From positions 10,938,282 through 10,963,281 of the forward strand of contig CM022678.1 in assembly GCA_012295275.1 (NCBI GenBank): 25,000 nucleotides of DNA, written 5' to 3'. Shown one piece after another: positions 1 to 9,169 of this stretch. How positions within the stretch are numbered: the stretch's first letter is position 1; every line of letters starts with the position of its first letter. The notes under the pieces are model-generated. The model ran no database searches, was not told the origin of the DNA, and saw only the letters and a program-made list of their open reading frames with translations. This DNA comes from Chrysomallon squamiferum. Its lineage: Eukaryota; Mollusca; Gastropoda; Neomphalida; Peltospiridae. The position numbers and the translations under genes are program-made.

Positions 1-990
1 GCTGTACACTGGTAACACTTCGTGCATATTGCCATGTATTTATATATTTTTTCTTTTTCATTCCTTGCATACTTGTCACTGATATTTTGTAAAGATAATT
101 CCATCAGTGAATGGTATACACGTAATTATTTAGTGTAAATACAGGGTTAATGCGTACAGTATTCAGTGACTCATCTTCATAATGATAAGTATTAAAATAA
201 TAATAATGACAGTCACAGTAATAATAATATTAATAATAATGATAATAATAATAATAATAAAATAGAGCGAAAAATGTATTCCCATAATCTCTCTCTCTTT
301 CTCTCACTCTGTGTGCGTGTGTGTGTGTGTGCGTGTGTGTTTCTGTATGTCTGACTCTTCATTCTTATCTTAGAACGTGGTTATTATGATACACCAGTTT
401 CAACTCATCAATTCTATCCAACAAGAAAAACAGAAAAATACAAGACAACGATTAGAAGAAAGAAAGAAATAAAGAAATAACCAGAGAGAAAGAAGGAAAG
501 AAGGTACCAGAAAAATAGCATCAAAAACTAAATAAGCAGACGTCAACATCGAACAAAACCGTCAACGACAACACGGCGGCATCTGAGCTAAACGTCAACA
601 TCCAAACCAAACAACAACTGCAACAATAATAATAATAATAAAAAATAAATCAACAACGACGACACTAAAGTATTTTCGGAAACGCGTACACTGCAATGAG
701 ACCAGCTTTGCACACAGACACAGACACTGTCAGAATGTCGAGCTAGCTTGAAGAGAAACAGTCTAATGACCTACATTTCACAGCAGACGTAACATAAAAC
801 ATGGACAAGCTGCACATTATTTCTAAAACATCGATATCTGAAACTTGTGCCATTAAAAGCAACGCGGAGAAAAAAAAAAAAGAAGCATATATGCGATATG
901 TACTTTAAAAGAAAACACATAATAAAATACACGTAAATAAACAGCGGCAGAATGTTCTGATGCACTTAAACCAGCGAACTAGCTCGTGAT
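1..990. other. Non-coding, microsatellite-bearing; probably intron or 5' flank of a gene lying off the left edge
   Basis: No coding exon is recognisable. The stretch holds an imperfect AAT repeat (about 194-261), a short CT then GT run (287-341), an A-rich GAAA/GAAAG stretch (about 425-520) and an AAT run near 625-650. The element ending at 997 has a minus-strand splice-donor shape, so by inference this region would be the intron following it. Short frames on the minus strand at 771-1108 have no composition or motif suggesting a protein. Confidence 0.5.
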
Positions 991-996
991 ACTTAC

Positions 997-1210
997 ATCG
1001 CTTGATAAAATGTCTATCGTGTCTGGGAGCGCCTCCAATCCAGATCAGTGACCTCCACCTTCGTCTGGAGATTTCCTTTTCAAGAAGATTTTCGTCGAAA
1101 AAAAGCAAATCACACCCACGGATTCCAGGAAGCGCTTACTACTTTTGAAACATTCACAGAACGACGGAACCTTTTTCTACGAAATCTATTTTTGGCTCTG
1201 TAAACACTTC
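997..1210 (-). other. Candidate untranslated 5' exon with GTAAGT donor (left copy)
   Basis: On the minus strand the sequence ends GCGAT then GTAAGTATC (donor at 996-991), a near-consensus metazoan 5' splice site. The same layout, with patchy similarity over about 200 bp (CTTCCTTTTCAA, AAATCACAC, GCGAAATCTATTTTTG-like words on the plus strand), occurs at 24517-24735. Conservation is nucleotide-level only: frames are not conserved and are closed, so an untranslated exon or promoter-proximal element is more likely than coding. It would serve a gene running left out of the window. Confidence 0.35.
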
Positions 1211-1613
1211 GGGAAAAATTGGGTCACATCACAAAGAGTTTTTGTCTCGAGATGAGCTGGTACGTGCCGATTCGTCTGTCTCGGACACTGCAGTAGGTCG
1301 CGTTGTACCCGATTCAAGACGGTACACCCCCAGTCCACTTTGTACGTGTTTCAGTAATTTACACGCACGAATACATTTCGTTGAAAAACAGAAAGATGAC
1401 GCGTGTCGAACAGCTTCACCTAACCTTTCAGCATTTGTGGAAAACAGGTTGGAAGACAATAACACTATTTTATGTTTATTTTTTCTCCCAGACAGTTTCG
1501 AAGTGGCTAAAAATAAGTTTTACTAAAACTTAAATAGTTTAATAATAATAAAATGCAGTTTAAAAGTTTTTATATCTGTAAAATGAATAAATGAAAAATG
1601 TTTCTTTACTTAC

Positions 1614-1760
1614 TGCAGAGAACGGAATAAACGGAGCACGTTTTGTGATCAGATTGAAATGAAACTAATGTGATGGTCACGTGACAAAAATACTCCTACG
1701 AAAAGTGACGATGATTGCCGACGTTATCACTGTTACTTTCTGAGGTTGTCTTAATACTGA
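1614..1760 (-). promoter_or_regulatory. Conserved E-box block, copy 1 (candidate promoter / first exon)
   Basis: One of six copies of a block of about 130-150 bp. It carries the perfect 10-bp palindrome GTCACGTGAC at 1676-1685, the sequence bound by bHLH-Zip factors (MITF/TFE or USF class). It ends on the minus strand in CTCTGCA followed by GTAAGTAAAG (donor 1613-1608). It lies about 280 bp past the stop codon of gene A, so it would start the next gene to the left. Function is inferred from position, conservation and the donor; on the plus strand the same edge could instead be read as an acceptor (TACTGCAG). Confidence 0.45.
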
Positions 1761-2041
1761 AAGGAAGCTGTAGTTGCTGCTGCTGATAATGATAACAGTG
1801 ATAATTATAATAATGACGATGACGACGATGATGATAAACAAGAAAACAAAAGTTCTGTGATTTATGTTTATTTGCTTTATGACGTAATATACATTTTACA
1901 TATCAAAAAAACACGTACATCTCGAAAATATGTCTAATTTTAACTACAAGTCCATAAGGACTACTGCTTATGAAAGCTGTTAAATTAGTAGATGTAATTA
2001 ATTATTTAATAAACCCAAGGCAGTCTCATCACGTGACTTCT
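1761..2041 (-). other. 3' flank of gene A (3' UTR and compact intergenic)
   Basis: This flank is conserved after the stop codons of genes C, E and F. It includes a CACGTG at 2030-2035, an AATAAA on the minus strand around 1866-1872 that is also present after E and F (a candidate poly(A) signal), and a GAT/GAC trinucleotide run at 1785-1835. Confidence 0.45.
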
Positions 2042-2277
2042 TTAATTTTCAGTGCCTCGGATGTTTGACATCTCACGTGACATCTGACAAAGAGCGCAGT
2101 TTGGACACCAGTAAAGTATACAGCAGTCCTCCATAATAGTCCCCTTTAGTAAATAAATAAATAAATAAATAAATAAATATACTACGAACAAACAAACAAA
2201 ATAATAATAATAATGACACATAAAGACAGACAAATAGAGAAGTAAAACCAGAGAGAGAAATATACATAAACAAACAC

Positions 2278-2312
<35 letters not shown>

Positions 2313-3571
2313 TAGATAGATAGATAGATAGATATATATAGATAGATAGATAGATAGATATAAACCTAGAGAGACAAACAGACAGATAGCTAGACAGGTA
2401 GAGATATATATGAGTGTGTATGTGTGTGTGTGTGTATATATAAACGTAATAAGTAAGATCACCATGATGTTGTGTTGAGTTCTCAGCTTTGTTCTCAAAG
2501 CTAACATTCCACCCACAACACAGCAGGGTACACAGCACGACTCCCCCAGGTCACTGGCCACGTGACACGCCAAAATACAGGGGCAGAAAAACCCGAGTAA
2601 ACCTGCAAATACCACACCCATTACTACTTGTGCTTCAACCTCCAGCACAACCAACACCTGCACCATCTCTAATACTACTACTACTCCTACTACTACTACT
2701 ACTACTCCTACTACTACTACTAAAAGTATTAACATCACCAGAATTTACTACTTTTATTATTATTACCTATACTTCTATTAATATTGCTACTTAAGTCTAC
2801 TACTATCACTTCTGCTAGTCTACTATTAGTAGTATTACGTAGGTCTACTACTACTATCATTACTACTTATCTACTGTTAGTCTACTGTTAGTACTACTAC
2901 TTGAATCTATTACTACTATCACAACTACTACTAGTAGTCTACTATTAGAACTACTACTTAAGATTACTACTACTATCACTACTACTTGTCTACTATTAGT
3001 TCAGTCTACTAGTACTATTACTACTACTAGTCTACTATTAGAACTACTACTTCAGTCTACTACTACTAGTCTACTATTAGAACTACTACTTCAGTCTACT
3101 ACTACTATCACCACTACTAGTCTACTATTAGTACTACTTCTGCTGCCGTTATAATTAATATATCTTCTATTGTAGCTAGTACAGCAATTTCCACTACTAT
3201 CACTATTACTAGTACAACTACTATTACTAGTACTGTTGTTTTATCATCATCATCACCATAATCGTCATTATCACCAGCAATTATTAAATAGATAGGAAAT
3301 ATTATTACATAGATGAGTAAGTTTTTATCAGCAAGTTATAATCAGTTCATACAGAGTACAGTGTGGAAACGTATAAATTATTAAAGTGCATTCGTACGAA
3401 ATGTTCCGGACGATACCGAGGAATAACGAAGAACGTACATGAACCGATGTCGTCGAAGCAGCCGCATACTCCCGTGCTCCACGTCCTAGGTGTCGCGTTC
3501 TGCATTCCCATTGGCTGGTTGACAATTACAGTCGTGTGACGTTCTTGCTGAGTTGTGATTGGCTGAGACAT
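2042..3571 (-). CDS. Gene A: PLAC8-family (cornifelin-like) cysteine-rich protein, three coding exons, 124 aa
   Basis: Exons (minus strand): 3571-3439, 2602-2463, 2143-2042 with TAA stop at 2044-2042. Splice sites: donor GTACGT at 3438, acceptor TTTGCAG before 2602, donor GTGATC at 2462, acceptor CTAAAG before 2143. Intron 1 (836 bp) splits the codon of Cys45 (T|GT); intron 2 (319 bp) is phase 0. The protein has a short Gln/Thr-rich head (MSQPITTQQ), then W31-STGVCGCFDDIGSC, then the core FFCPCILACHVASDLG, RTKLRTQHNIM, and finally GTIMEDCC and CPNCALCQMSRE. This matches the vertebrate PLAC8 domain order, and the length is close to the usual 110-130 aa. Family members are small Cys-rich, often membrane-associated proteins; the molecular function here is unknown. 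The start is the ATG at 3571, shared with D, E and F; an in-frame acceptor-like CTCAG lies just upstream at about 3610. Confidence 0.85.
2146..2445. repeat. Microsatellite cluster in intron 2 of gene A (AAAT, AT, GATA, GT)
   Basis: AAAT repeat at 2150-2180, TA repeat at 2279-2310, GATA/ATAG repeats to 2361, and GT repeat at about 2413-2436. Every paralogue has a GATA/GACA-type tract at this same intronic position beside the exon 2 donor. Confidence 0.9.
2650..3245. repeat. Degenerate (CTA)n/(ACT)n array in intron 1 of gene A
   Basis: Dense ACT triplets at 2671-2723 grade into a roughly 600-bp imperfect array with recurring words such as CTACTATTAGTA and AACTACTACTT. It fills most of intron 1. 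Paralogues D, E and F carry shorter ACT tracts at the equivalent place. Confidence 0.9.
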
Positions 3572-3678
3572 GGCTAGAGGCGGGTTCAGGTGGATGAGTG
3601 AAGTAATCTGAGATCTTTGTGAAACGAAGAAATGTAAATGTTCCGTCTTGTTTTTTTACTATTATTTATTTATTTATT

Positions 3679-3746
<68 letters not shown>

Positions 3747-3932
3747 TTTATTTTGAATAACGATTTATTTATTATTATTTACTAATGGACAGTATGAAAA
3801 AAACAACAGTTATATAGACATACATGATAACAACAACAATAATAATAGTAGTAATAGTAATGATAATAATAGCACCTAATAGAAATAACAACAGTAATAA
3901 CAATAATGATAATAATAATTCAAATCTAATAA

Positions 3933-3971
<39 letters not shown>

Positions 3972-4066
3972 TAATTGTTTTAAGAAGTCAAATATTCTGT
4001 GTTTTCAAGAATTTATACGCACAGAAATACACAAAGACCTTAGTGTACTGGTTCAAACCTTCAGCT

Positions 4067-4334
<268 letters not shown>

Positions 4335-4682
4335 AGGTCTTTGTCATAAGAAAGAAGCTATCGATGTGATTATATTTCTATTGTCAATTTTGATCCTAAT
4401 TTTCAGTTTTAAATATTTTTCAACGTTTTTCAACTGTTTTTCCAAAATCGATGACAATTTTCTACTTAACAAAAGAAATGAACAGTTTAAATATATTTTC
4501 AAAAACATGGAAAATTAAATGGCTTTTAAAAGTAAATTGTGCATACTTACTAACTTCGTTCTGCTGTTATGAAACGAGCGTCTTCAAAGTTAGAGACAGG
4601 GATATGACAAATTAAAGATTATATTTATATCCTGCGTTATTTCCTAAACATTGATGTCATCAAGTGACACTGTGTTATGTTA

Positions 4683-4697
4683 GTGTGTGTGTGTGTT

Positions 4698-4764
<67 letters not shown>
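4683..4764. repeat. (GT)n microsatellite
   Basis: About 80 bp of GT repeats with one TTTGTAT interruption near 4696. Confidence 0.97.
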
Positions 4765-4768
<4 letters not shown>

Positions 4769-5362
4769 GTAACAATCAAAAGACGGATGTCGTAATTCTA
4801 AGAATTCACTAAGTTTACATCCTCATTACTTTTCTTACTGGTCTGTGTCACCCACAAATTTAAACTTGTATGTTATTATTTTATTAGTAGTAGTTGTAAT
4901 AGTAGCATAGTAGTAGTAGTAATAGTAGTAGTAGTAGTAGTAGTAGTAGAAGAAGTAGAACAAGTAGTAGTGAAATTTATGTACCTAAAAGACTGAGAGA
5001 AAATATAATGAATTAAATCACAGCAATAACATTATTAATAACAATAATTCACGAATAACACTCAGAAATGCATAAACGGCAATTTAAACAAAAAGATAGA
5101 AAATGCTATTTTAAAATGTTTATTTTCACTTTTTTCTTTCTTTTTCCAGTCTGTATTTTCTTTAACAAGCAATATAGCACGTTTATTCAAAACTAAAAAT
5201 ACATTTTCCTCTTCCAAATGAACAGTATTAAAATGTGACAAGTACAATATATATATATATATTACGAAACGAAAAACTCACTATTTACTATTTCTCTTAT
5301 CATTATTATGATCATCCTAATCATCATGTCATTATCATTATAATGATTATTAACAGGTTTGG

Positions 5363-5475
5363 TCATTGATACTTCTGAATATTCTGGATGTGGCTCAGTT
5401 CACGCGCCATCTGACAAACTGCGCATGTCGGACAGCAAAAGATCACACAGCTGTCATCCATTATGCTTCCCTTCA

Positions 5476-5564
<89 letters not shown>

Positions 5565-5577
5565 TAATAATAATAAC

Positions 5578-5633
<56 letters not shown>

Positions 5634-5662
5634 TAATAATAACAATAATAATAACAATAACA

Positions 5663-5704
<42 letters not shown>

Positions 5705-5892
5705 TAATAATAATAACAATAACAATAATAATAAGACTGAATGGAAATAATAATAAGAATAAAGAATAATAATAAGAGAGAGATAATAATAACAGACAAT
5801 AATAACAATAAGACACAAGGAATCAGATAATAAGAAAGAGACAGAGACACACAGAGACACAGAAGCAGACTGAATCGGAGAGGCGGAGACAT

Positions 5893-5983
<91 letters not shown>

Positions 5984-6215
5984 GAGCTAGACAGAGAGAC
6001 ACAAGGAATCAGATAGACAGAAAGAGACAGAGACGTACAGAGACAAAGAGAGAGACAGACAGACAAACAGAGATATACAGAGAGGCACAGAGAGAGAAAC
6101 AGAGAGAAACAGAGAGGCACATGGAGAGAGACAGAGAGAAAGAGAACAGAGACAGAGAGACAGAGAGAGACAGAGATACACAGAGAGACAGTGAGACAGA
6201 GATATACAGAGAGAC

Positions 6216-6252
<37 letters not shown>

Positions 6253-6507
6253 GAGTAAGGTATTACTTGTATGTTGTTCTGAACTCTCAGCTTGGTTCTC
6301 ATGGCGACTAAACCGCCATTAACACAAAACGGAACACAACACGACTCACTGAGATCAGTGGCAACCTGACACGCCAAACAACTCGGACAGAAGAAGCCAA
6401 AGCAACCTGGAAAAACAAATAATAGATGACGAAACAAATAAACTAGTAAATAAATAAATAAATATATGTAATATAAGAATATAATAAAATGAAATAAAAT
6501 AATAAAG

Positions 6508-6599
<92 letters not shown>

Positions 6600-6827
6600 A
6601 CATATATAAGATTGTTATGATACAGTAAAAAGACTCAGTTTTGGAAAGTCTATTCGAAACTGGATTTTAAAACATTAATCAGAGATTCCGAACTTTAACG
6701 AAAACCTACACGAGTTCACATCGTCGAAGCATGCGCATATTCCCGAACTCCACATCCTTGTTCCGAAATTAAAACTGGTCTGTGGCTGACTTGTTATTGG
6801 GGACGTGCTTAGTAGCTGATGGCTCAT
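5363..6827 (-). CDS. Gene B: PLAC8-family cysteine-rich protein, three coding exons, 121 aa, most divergent copy
   Basis: Exons (minus strand): 6827-6710, 6406-6267, 5470-5363 with TGA stop at 5365-5363. Splice sites: donor GTAGGT at 6709, acceptor TTTTTCCAG before 6406, donor GTAATA at 6266, acceptor TTTGAAG before 5470. Intron 1 is 303 bp, with the same T|GT split of Cys40; intron 2 is 796 bp, phase 0. The protein opens with MSHQLLSTSP and lacks the Pro/Gln repeats. The domain reads WSSGICACFDDVNSC, then CFGFFCPSCLACQVATDL, RTKLRVQNNIQ, GSIMDDSCVIFCCPTCAVC and QMARELSHI. The CPSC spacing differs from the CPC of the other copies. All splice sites and the frame are intact, so this is probably a working gene. 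An in-frame upstream frame exists, but the ATG at 6827 aligns with the family start. Confidence 0.83.
5474..6256. repeat. (AAT)n, (GA)n and (GACA)n tracts filling intron 2 of gene B
   Basis: AAT repeat with occasional AAC at 5474-5735, degenerate AAT/AGA to about 5830, GA at about 5896-5962, GACA at 5963-5982, then GA/GACA-rich sequence to 6256. Poly-Asn, poly-Ile, poly-Tyr and Ser-Leu frames here are repeat artefacts. Confidence 0.95.
6512..6599. repeat. (GA)n microsatellite in intron 1 of gene B
   Basis: About 88 bp of uninterrupted AG dinucleotides within a 303-bp intron. Confidence 0.97.
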
Positions 6828-7260
6828 TGTCTGAGAAACAAACTCAAATAATACCTGTCTAAAACAAAATTTTGATACGAAACAAAATAATACAAAAATA
6901 AAAATATTATTAAAAAAGTACGCCATTTTTGGTTTTCAAAATGTCTGACACAGAGTAATATAATATTCTAAAAAAAAAAAAAAAAATTTAAACAAACATT
7001 TCTGTCGATTAGGAGAGATAACTCTTGTTTAGGTCAAGTAAGAAATATAACTCGGGTTTGTCACCGTCTTTTGTTTTCGATATATTCAAGTGTGTATTAT
7101 ATCCCCTTCTTTTTTACTAGACTCGTCATTTCTGCCTAATCGTGACGTCATCACATACAGCACAAACCGTTTTATTTCTTCAGATGATATAGGGGAAAAA
7201 ACTACAATTATAAATCCGTTACGTAGACTATGACGTCACGAACTTTTTTCTCAGTGGTTA
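6828..7260. other. 5' flank of gene B, no gene seen
   Basis: A+T-rich unique-looking sequence with an A run near 6972-6987. It shows no clear similarity to the exon 1 flanks of the other copies, consistent with B being the oldest or most diverged paralogue. Confidence 0.4.
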
Positions 7261-7264
7261 TATA

Positions 7265-7774
7265 CTGTGGGATAGGCTGTAACTAACGGATTTACCCATG
7301 AATCCAAGAACCCCATCACGAACGCGGAAGAATATTTCTGAGGATGAGGACAGGGAACAAAGCCATGTTATTCCACCCCAAGAACTGAAATCGGTTTTCT
7401 GGTGCTGGAACAAACTTTCCAAAATTCTTTAGGACTATCATCCCGACAGCAGAAACGAGCTTTAATAGTTTTAATGGCCCAATTTTCGTAGGTCCAGAAA
7501 TGCAGTCAATCCTGGATTCCTTCTTTAACAAACCTGCTGCAGACGAACTCACCAAAGAAGGCAAGAAAGGATGACTCCTACTCCTTCCCCTTCTCCTCAG
7601 TAAATATCTCCTCTCCTCCCCCTCTCCTCTGCCTCCTCTCCTGCAAGCTCAACGACACTTCAGGAGCTTAAATGTACGTCTGTAAACTTATTTTTCTTTT
7701 TAACATGTATTTCACTGGACCCTATTACGAGCGAGGCCCCCAAACCAATTAGATTCGATATAAGGTATCCACTG
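7265..7774 (+). mobile_element. Possible remnant of a pogo/Tigger-like DNA transposon
   Basis: The right end reads TTCGATATAAGGTATCCACTG followed by TA, the style of terminal repeat typical of pogo/Tigger elements (CAGTGGA...ATATCGAA on the other strand, TA target). A weaker matching left end starts after TA at 7263-7264 (CTGTGGGATAGG). Between them the plus strand has a 44-codon frame from ATG 7299 with an acidic stretch (SEDEDREQ). A one-base frame change near its stop leads into a frame reading PEMQSILDSFFNKPAADELT that ends at a TGA about 7573. Composition looks coding-like, unlike the surroundings. The identity of the protein is not established, and an 82-aa minus-strand frame overlaps it. 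Confidence 0.33.
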
Positions 7775-8004
7775 TACATGTGTTTTGCAGTTTTATTAAA
7801 TTATCGGGTTGTTTTTTTTCTTTTTCTGCCTCGTGTGAATGAATTTGACTGCGTTGTTTCACTGTAAAGTGTTGTCAGTTTTCTTTCTACAGACAGTTTG
7901 TCAGTATATAATGTCACCCTTTGTTCTGTTTTTTTTTTCTACTTTATAACAACTATTTCACGATCAACTGATTTTTTTTTTTTTTATTTCACGTTTTTTT
8001 TCTT

Positions 8005-8040
<36 letters not shown>

Positions 8041-8670
8041 CATTATTTTTATTAATATTATTACTATCATTTTTTCGTGTTCGTCTTTGATCCAAGAAAG
8101 CTCTGTCTCGCTGGTTATCTTTCTTTAACTACTTGACAAACACAGAAATAACAGCTCTTCTTCAGCTTTCGTATTTCCTGCCTATCCAGTATACTTCTGT
8201 ATCATTTTCAAGTTTCGGTTCTGGTTTTCAGAAACTGTTCCAGTCCCAGTTTAACGCGACGTTAACCCGCGACTCAGCATCCAGTTCAGAAACATTTTCT
8301 CAAAAAAAACGGTTTTCAGCTCGAGTATCTCACGACAGTACCCGGTACGACTGTACTCCAGTAGAAGCCATCCCGTCAGGCGCGTCGTTCCACACAGAAA
8401 ACACTGTCTAATCTGTACTTGTTGCCAAACAGACCGTGACGCCTTTCAAGTTGCGTCATTTAACTTGTCAAGCGTTTGTTCGTGCAAGCAGGTGGTTAAA
8501 AATAAAACTAGTTTGTGTCTTTTCTCGTAAACAGTTTCTAAGCGGTAAAAAACCTACTTTTCTCAAAACTTAAATAGTTTAATAATAAGATACGGTTTAA
8601 AAGTTTTATATTTGTGAAATAAATAAAAAAATAAATTAATTAATTAATTCGAAAGTGTTTCTTTACTTAC
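7775..8670. other. Flank with poly-T tracts; similar to the region left of E-box block 1
   Basis: T-rich tracts at 7810-7830 and 7970-8040 (34 T at 8007-8040). The part at about 8420-8670 aligns with 1370-1613 (AAACTTAAATAGTTTAATAA and neighbouring words), so it is a duplicated 5' flank rather than a gene. Short plus-strand frames at 7898-8411 are not supported by any motif. Confidence 0.45.
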
Positions 8671-8818
8671 TGCAGGAAACGGAATAAATGGAGCACGTTT
8701 TGTGATCAGGAAGATGAAATGAGATTAATGTGATAGTCACGTGACAAAATACTCCTCCGGAAAGTGACGATGATTGCCGACGTTATCAGTGTTACTTTCT
8801 GAGGTTGTCATAATACTG
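8671..8818 (-). promoter_or_regulatory. Conserved E-box block, copy 2 (candidate promoter / first exon of gene B)
   Basis: Palindrome GTCACGTGAC at 8736-8745. The minus-strand end CCTGCA is followed by donor GTAAGTAAAG at 8670-8661. It lies about 350 bp past the stop of the D/C gene and about 1.8 kb before the first coding exon of B, which suits a 5' untranslated exon. It is very similar to copies 1, 4 and 6. Confidence 0.45.
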
Positions 8819-9169
8819 AAACTAAGCTGTTGCTGTTGCTGCTGCTACTACGACTACTGTTATGACTACTACTAATACTACAAATACTACTAATAATGAT
8901 GATATCGATGATGGTGATAATGATAACGGTGATAATTATAACGACGTCGACGATGATAAACAAGAAAACAAAAGTTCTGTGATTTACGTTTGTTTGCTTT
9001 ATGGTGTAATACACACTTTACATATCAAAAATTAAGTACGCCTGGAAAATATATCTAATTTTAACCATAAGTCCACAATTACTCGAGCTTATAAAAGCTG
9101 TGAAATTAGCAGCCGTAATTAATTACTGAAAAACAGACAAGTCTGATCACGTGACTTGTCGTAGGCAGA
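8819..9169 (-). other. 3' flank of gene D/C
   Basis: Homologous to the flank after A, E and F. It contains CTG/CTA and GAT runs (8827-8960), a CACGTG at 9148-9153 and the conserved word TATCTAATTTTAACCATAAG. A TATAAAAG sequence occurs on the plus strand near 9092 but is not conserved in A or E. Confidence 0.45.

Noticed and set aside
1242-1533. Two plus-strand frames of 76-94 codons
   Set aside because: They lie in a flank duplicated at about 8420-8670 where the frames are not conserved, and no motif is seen.
1614-1760. Reading the E-box blocks as plus-strand exons after a TACTGCAG acceptor
   Set aside because: Possible, but the plus-strand AG is lost in copy 5 while a minus-strand GTAA is kept in all six, and all genes here are on the minus strand; kept only as an alternative.
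5359-5860. Poly-Asn, poly-Ile, poly-Tyr and poly-Leu frames
   Set aside because: Direct products of the AAT microsatellite in intron 2 of gene B; only the exon 3 portion at the edge is real coding.
7316-7564. 82-codon minus-strand frame
   Set aside because: It overlaps the better coding-like plus-strand frames of the possible transposon remnant; no family recognised on either strand.
8133-8411. 92-codon plus-strand frame
   Set aside because: No motif, and it sits in a 5' flank; composition alone does not support a gene.
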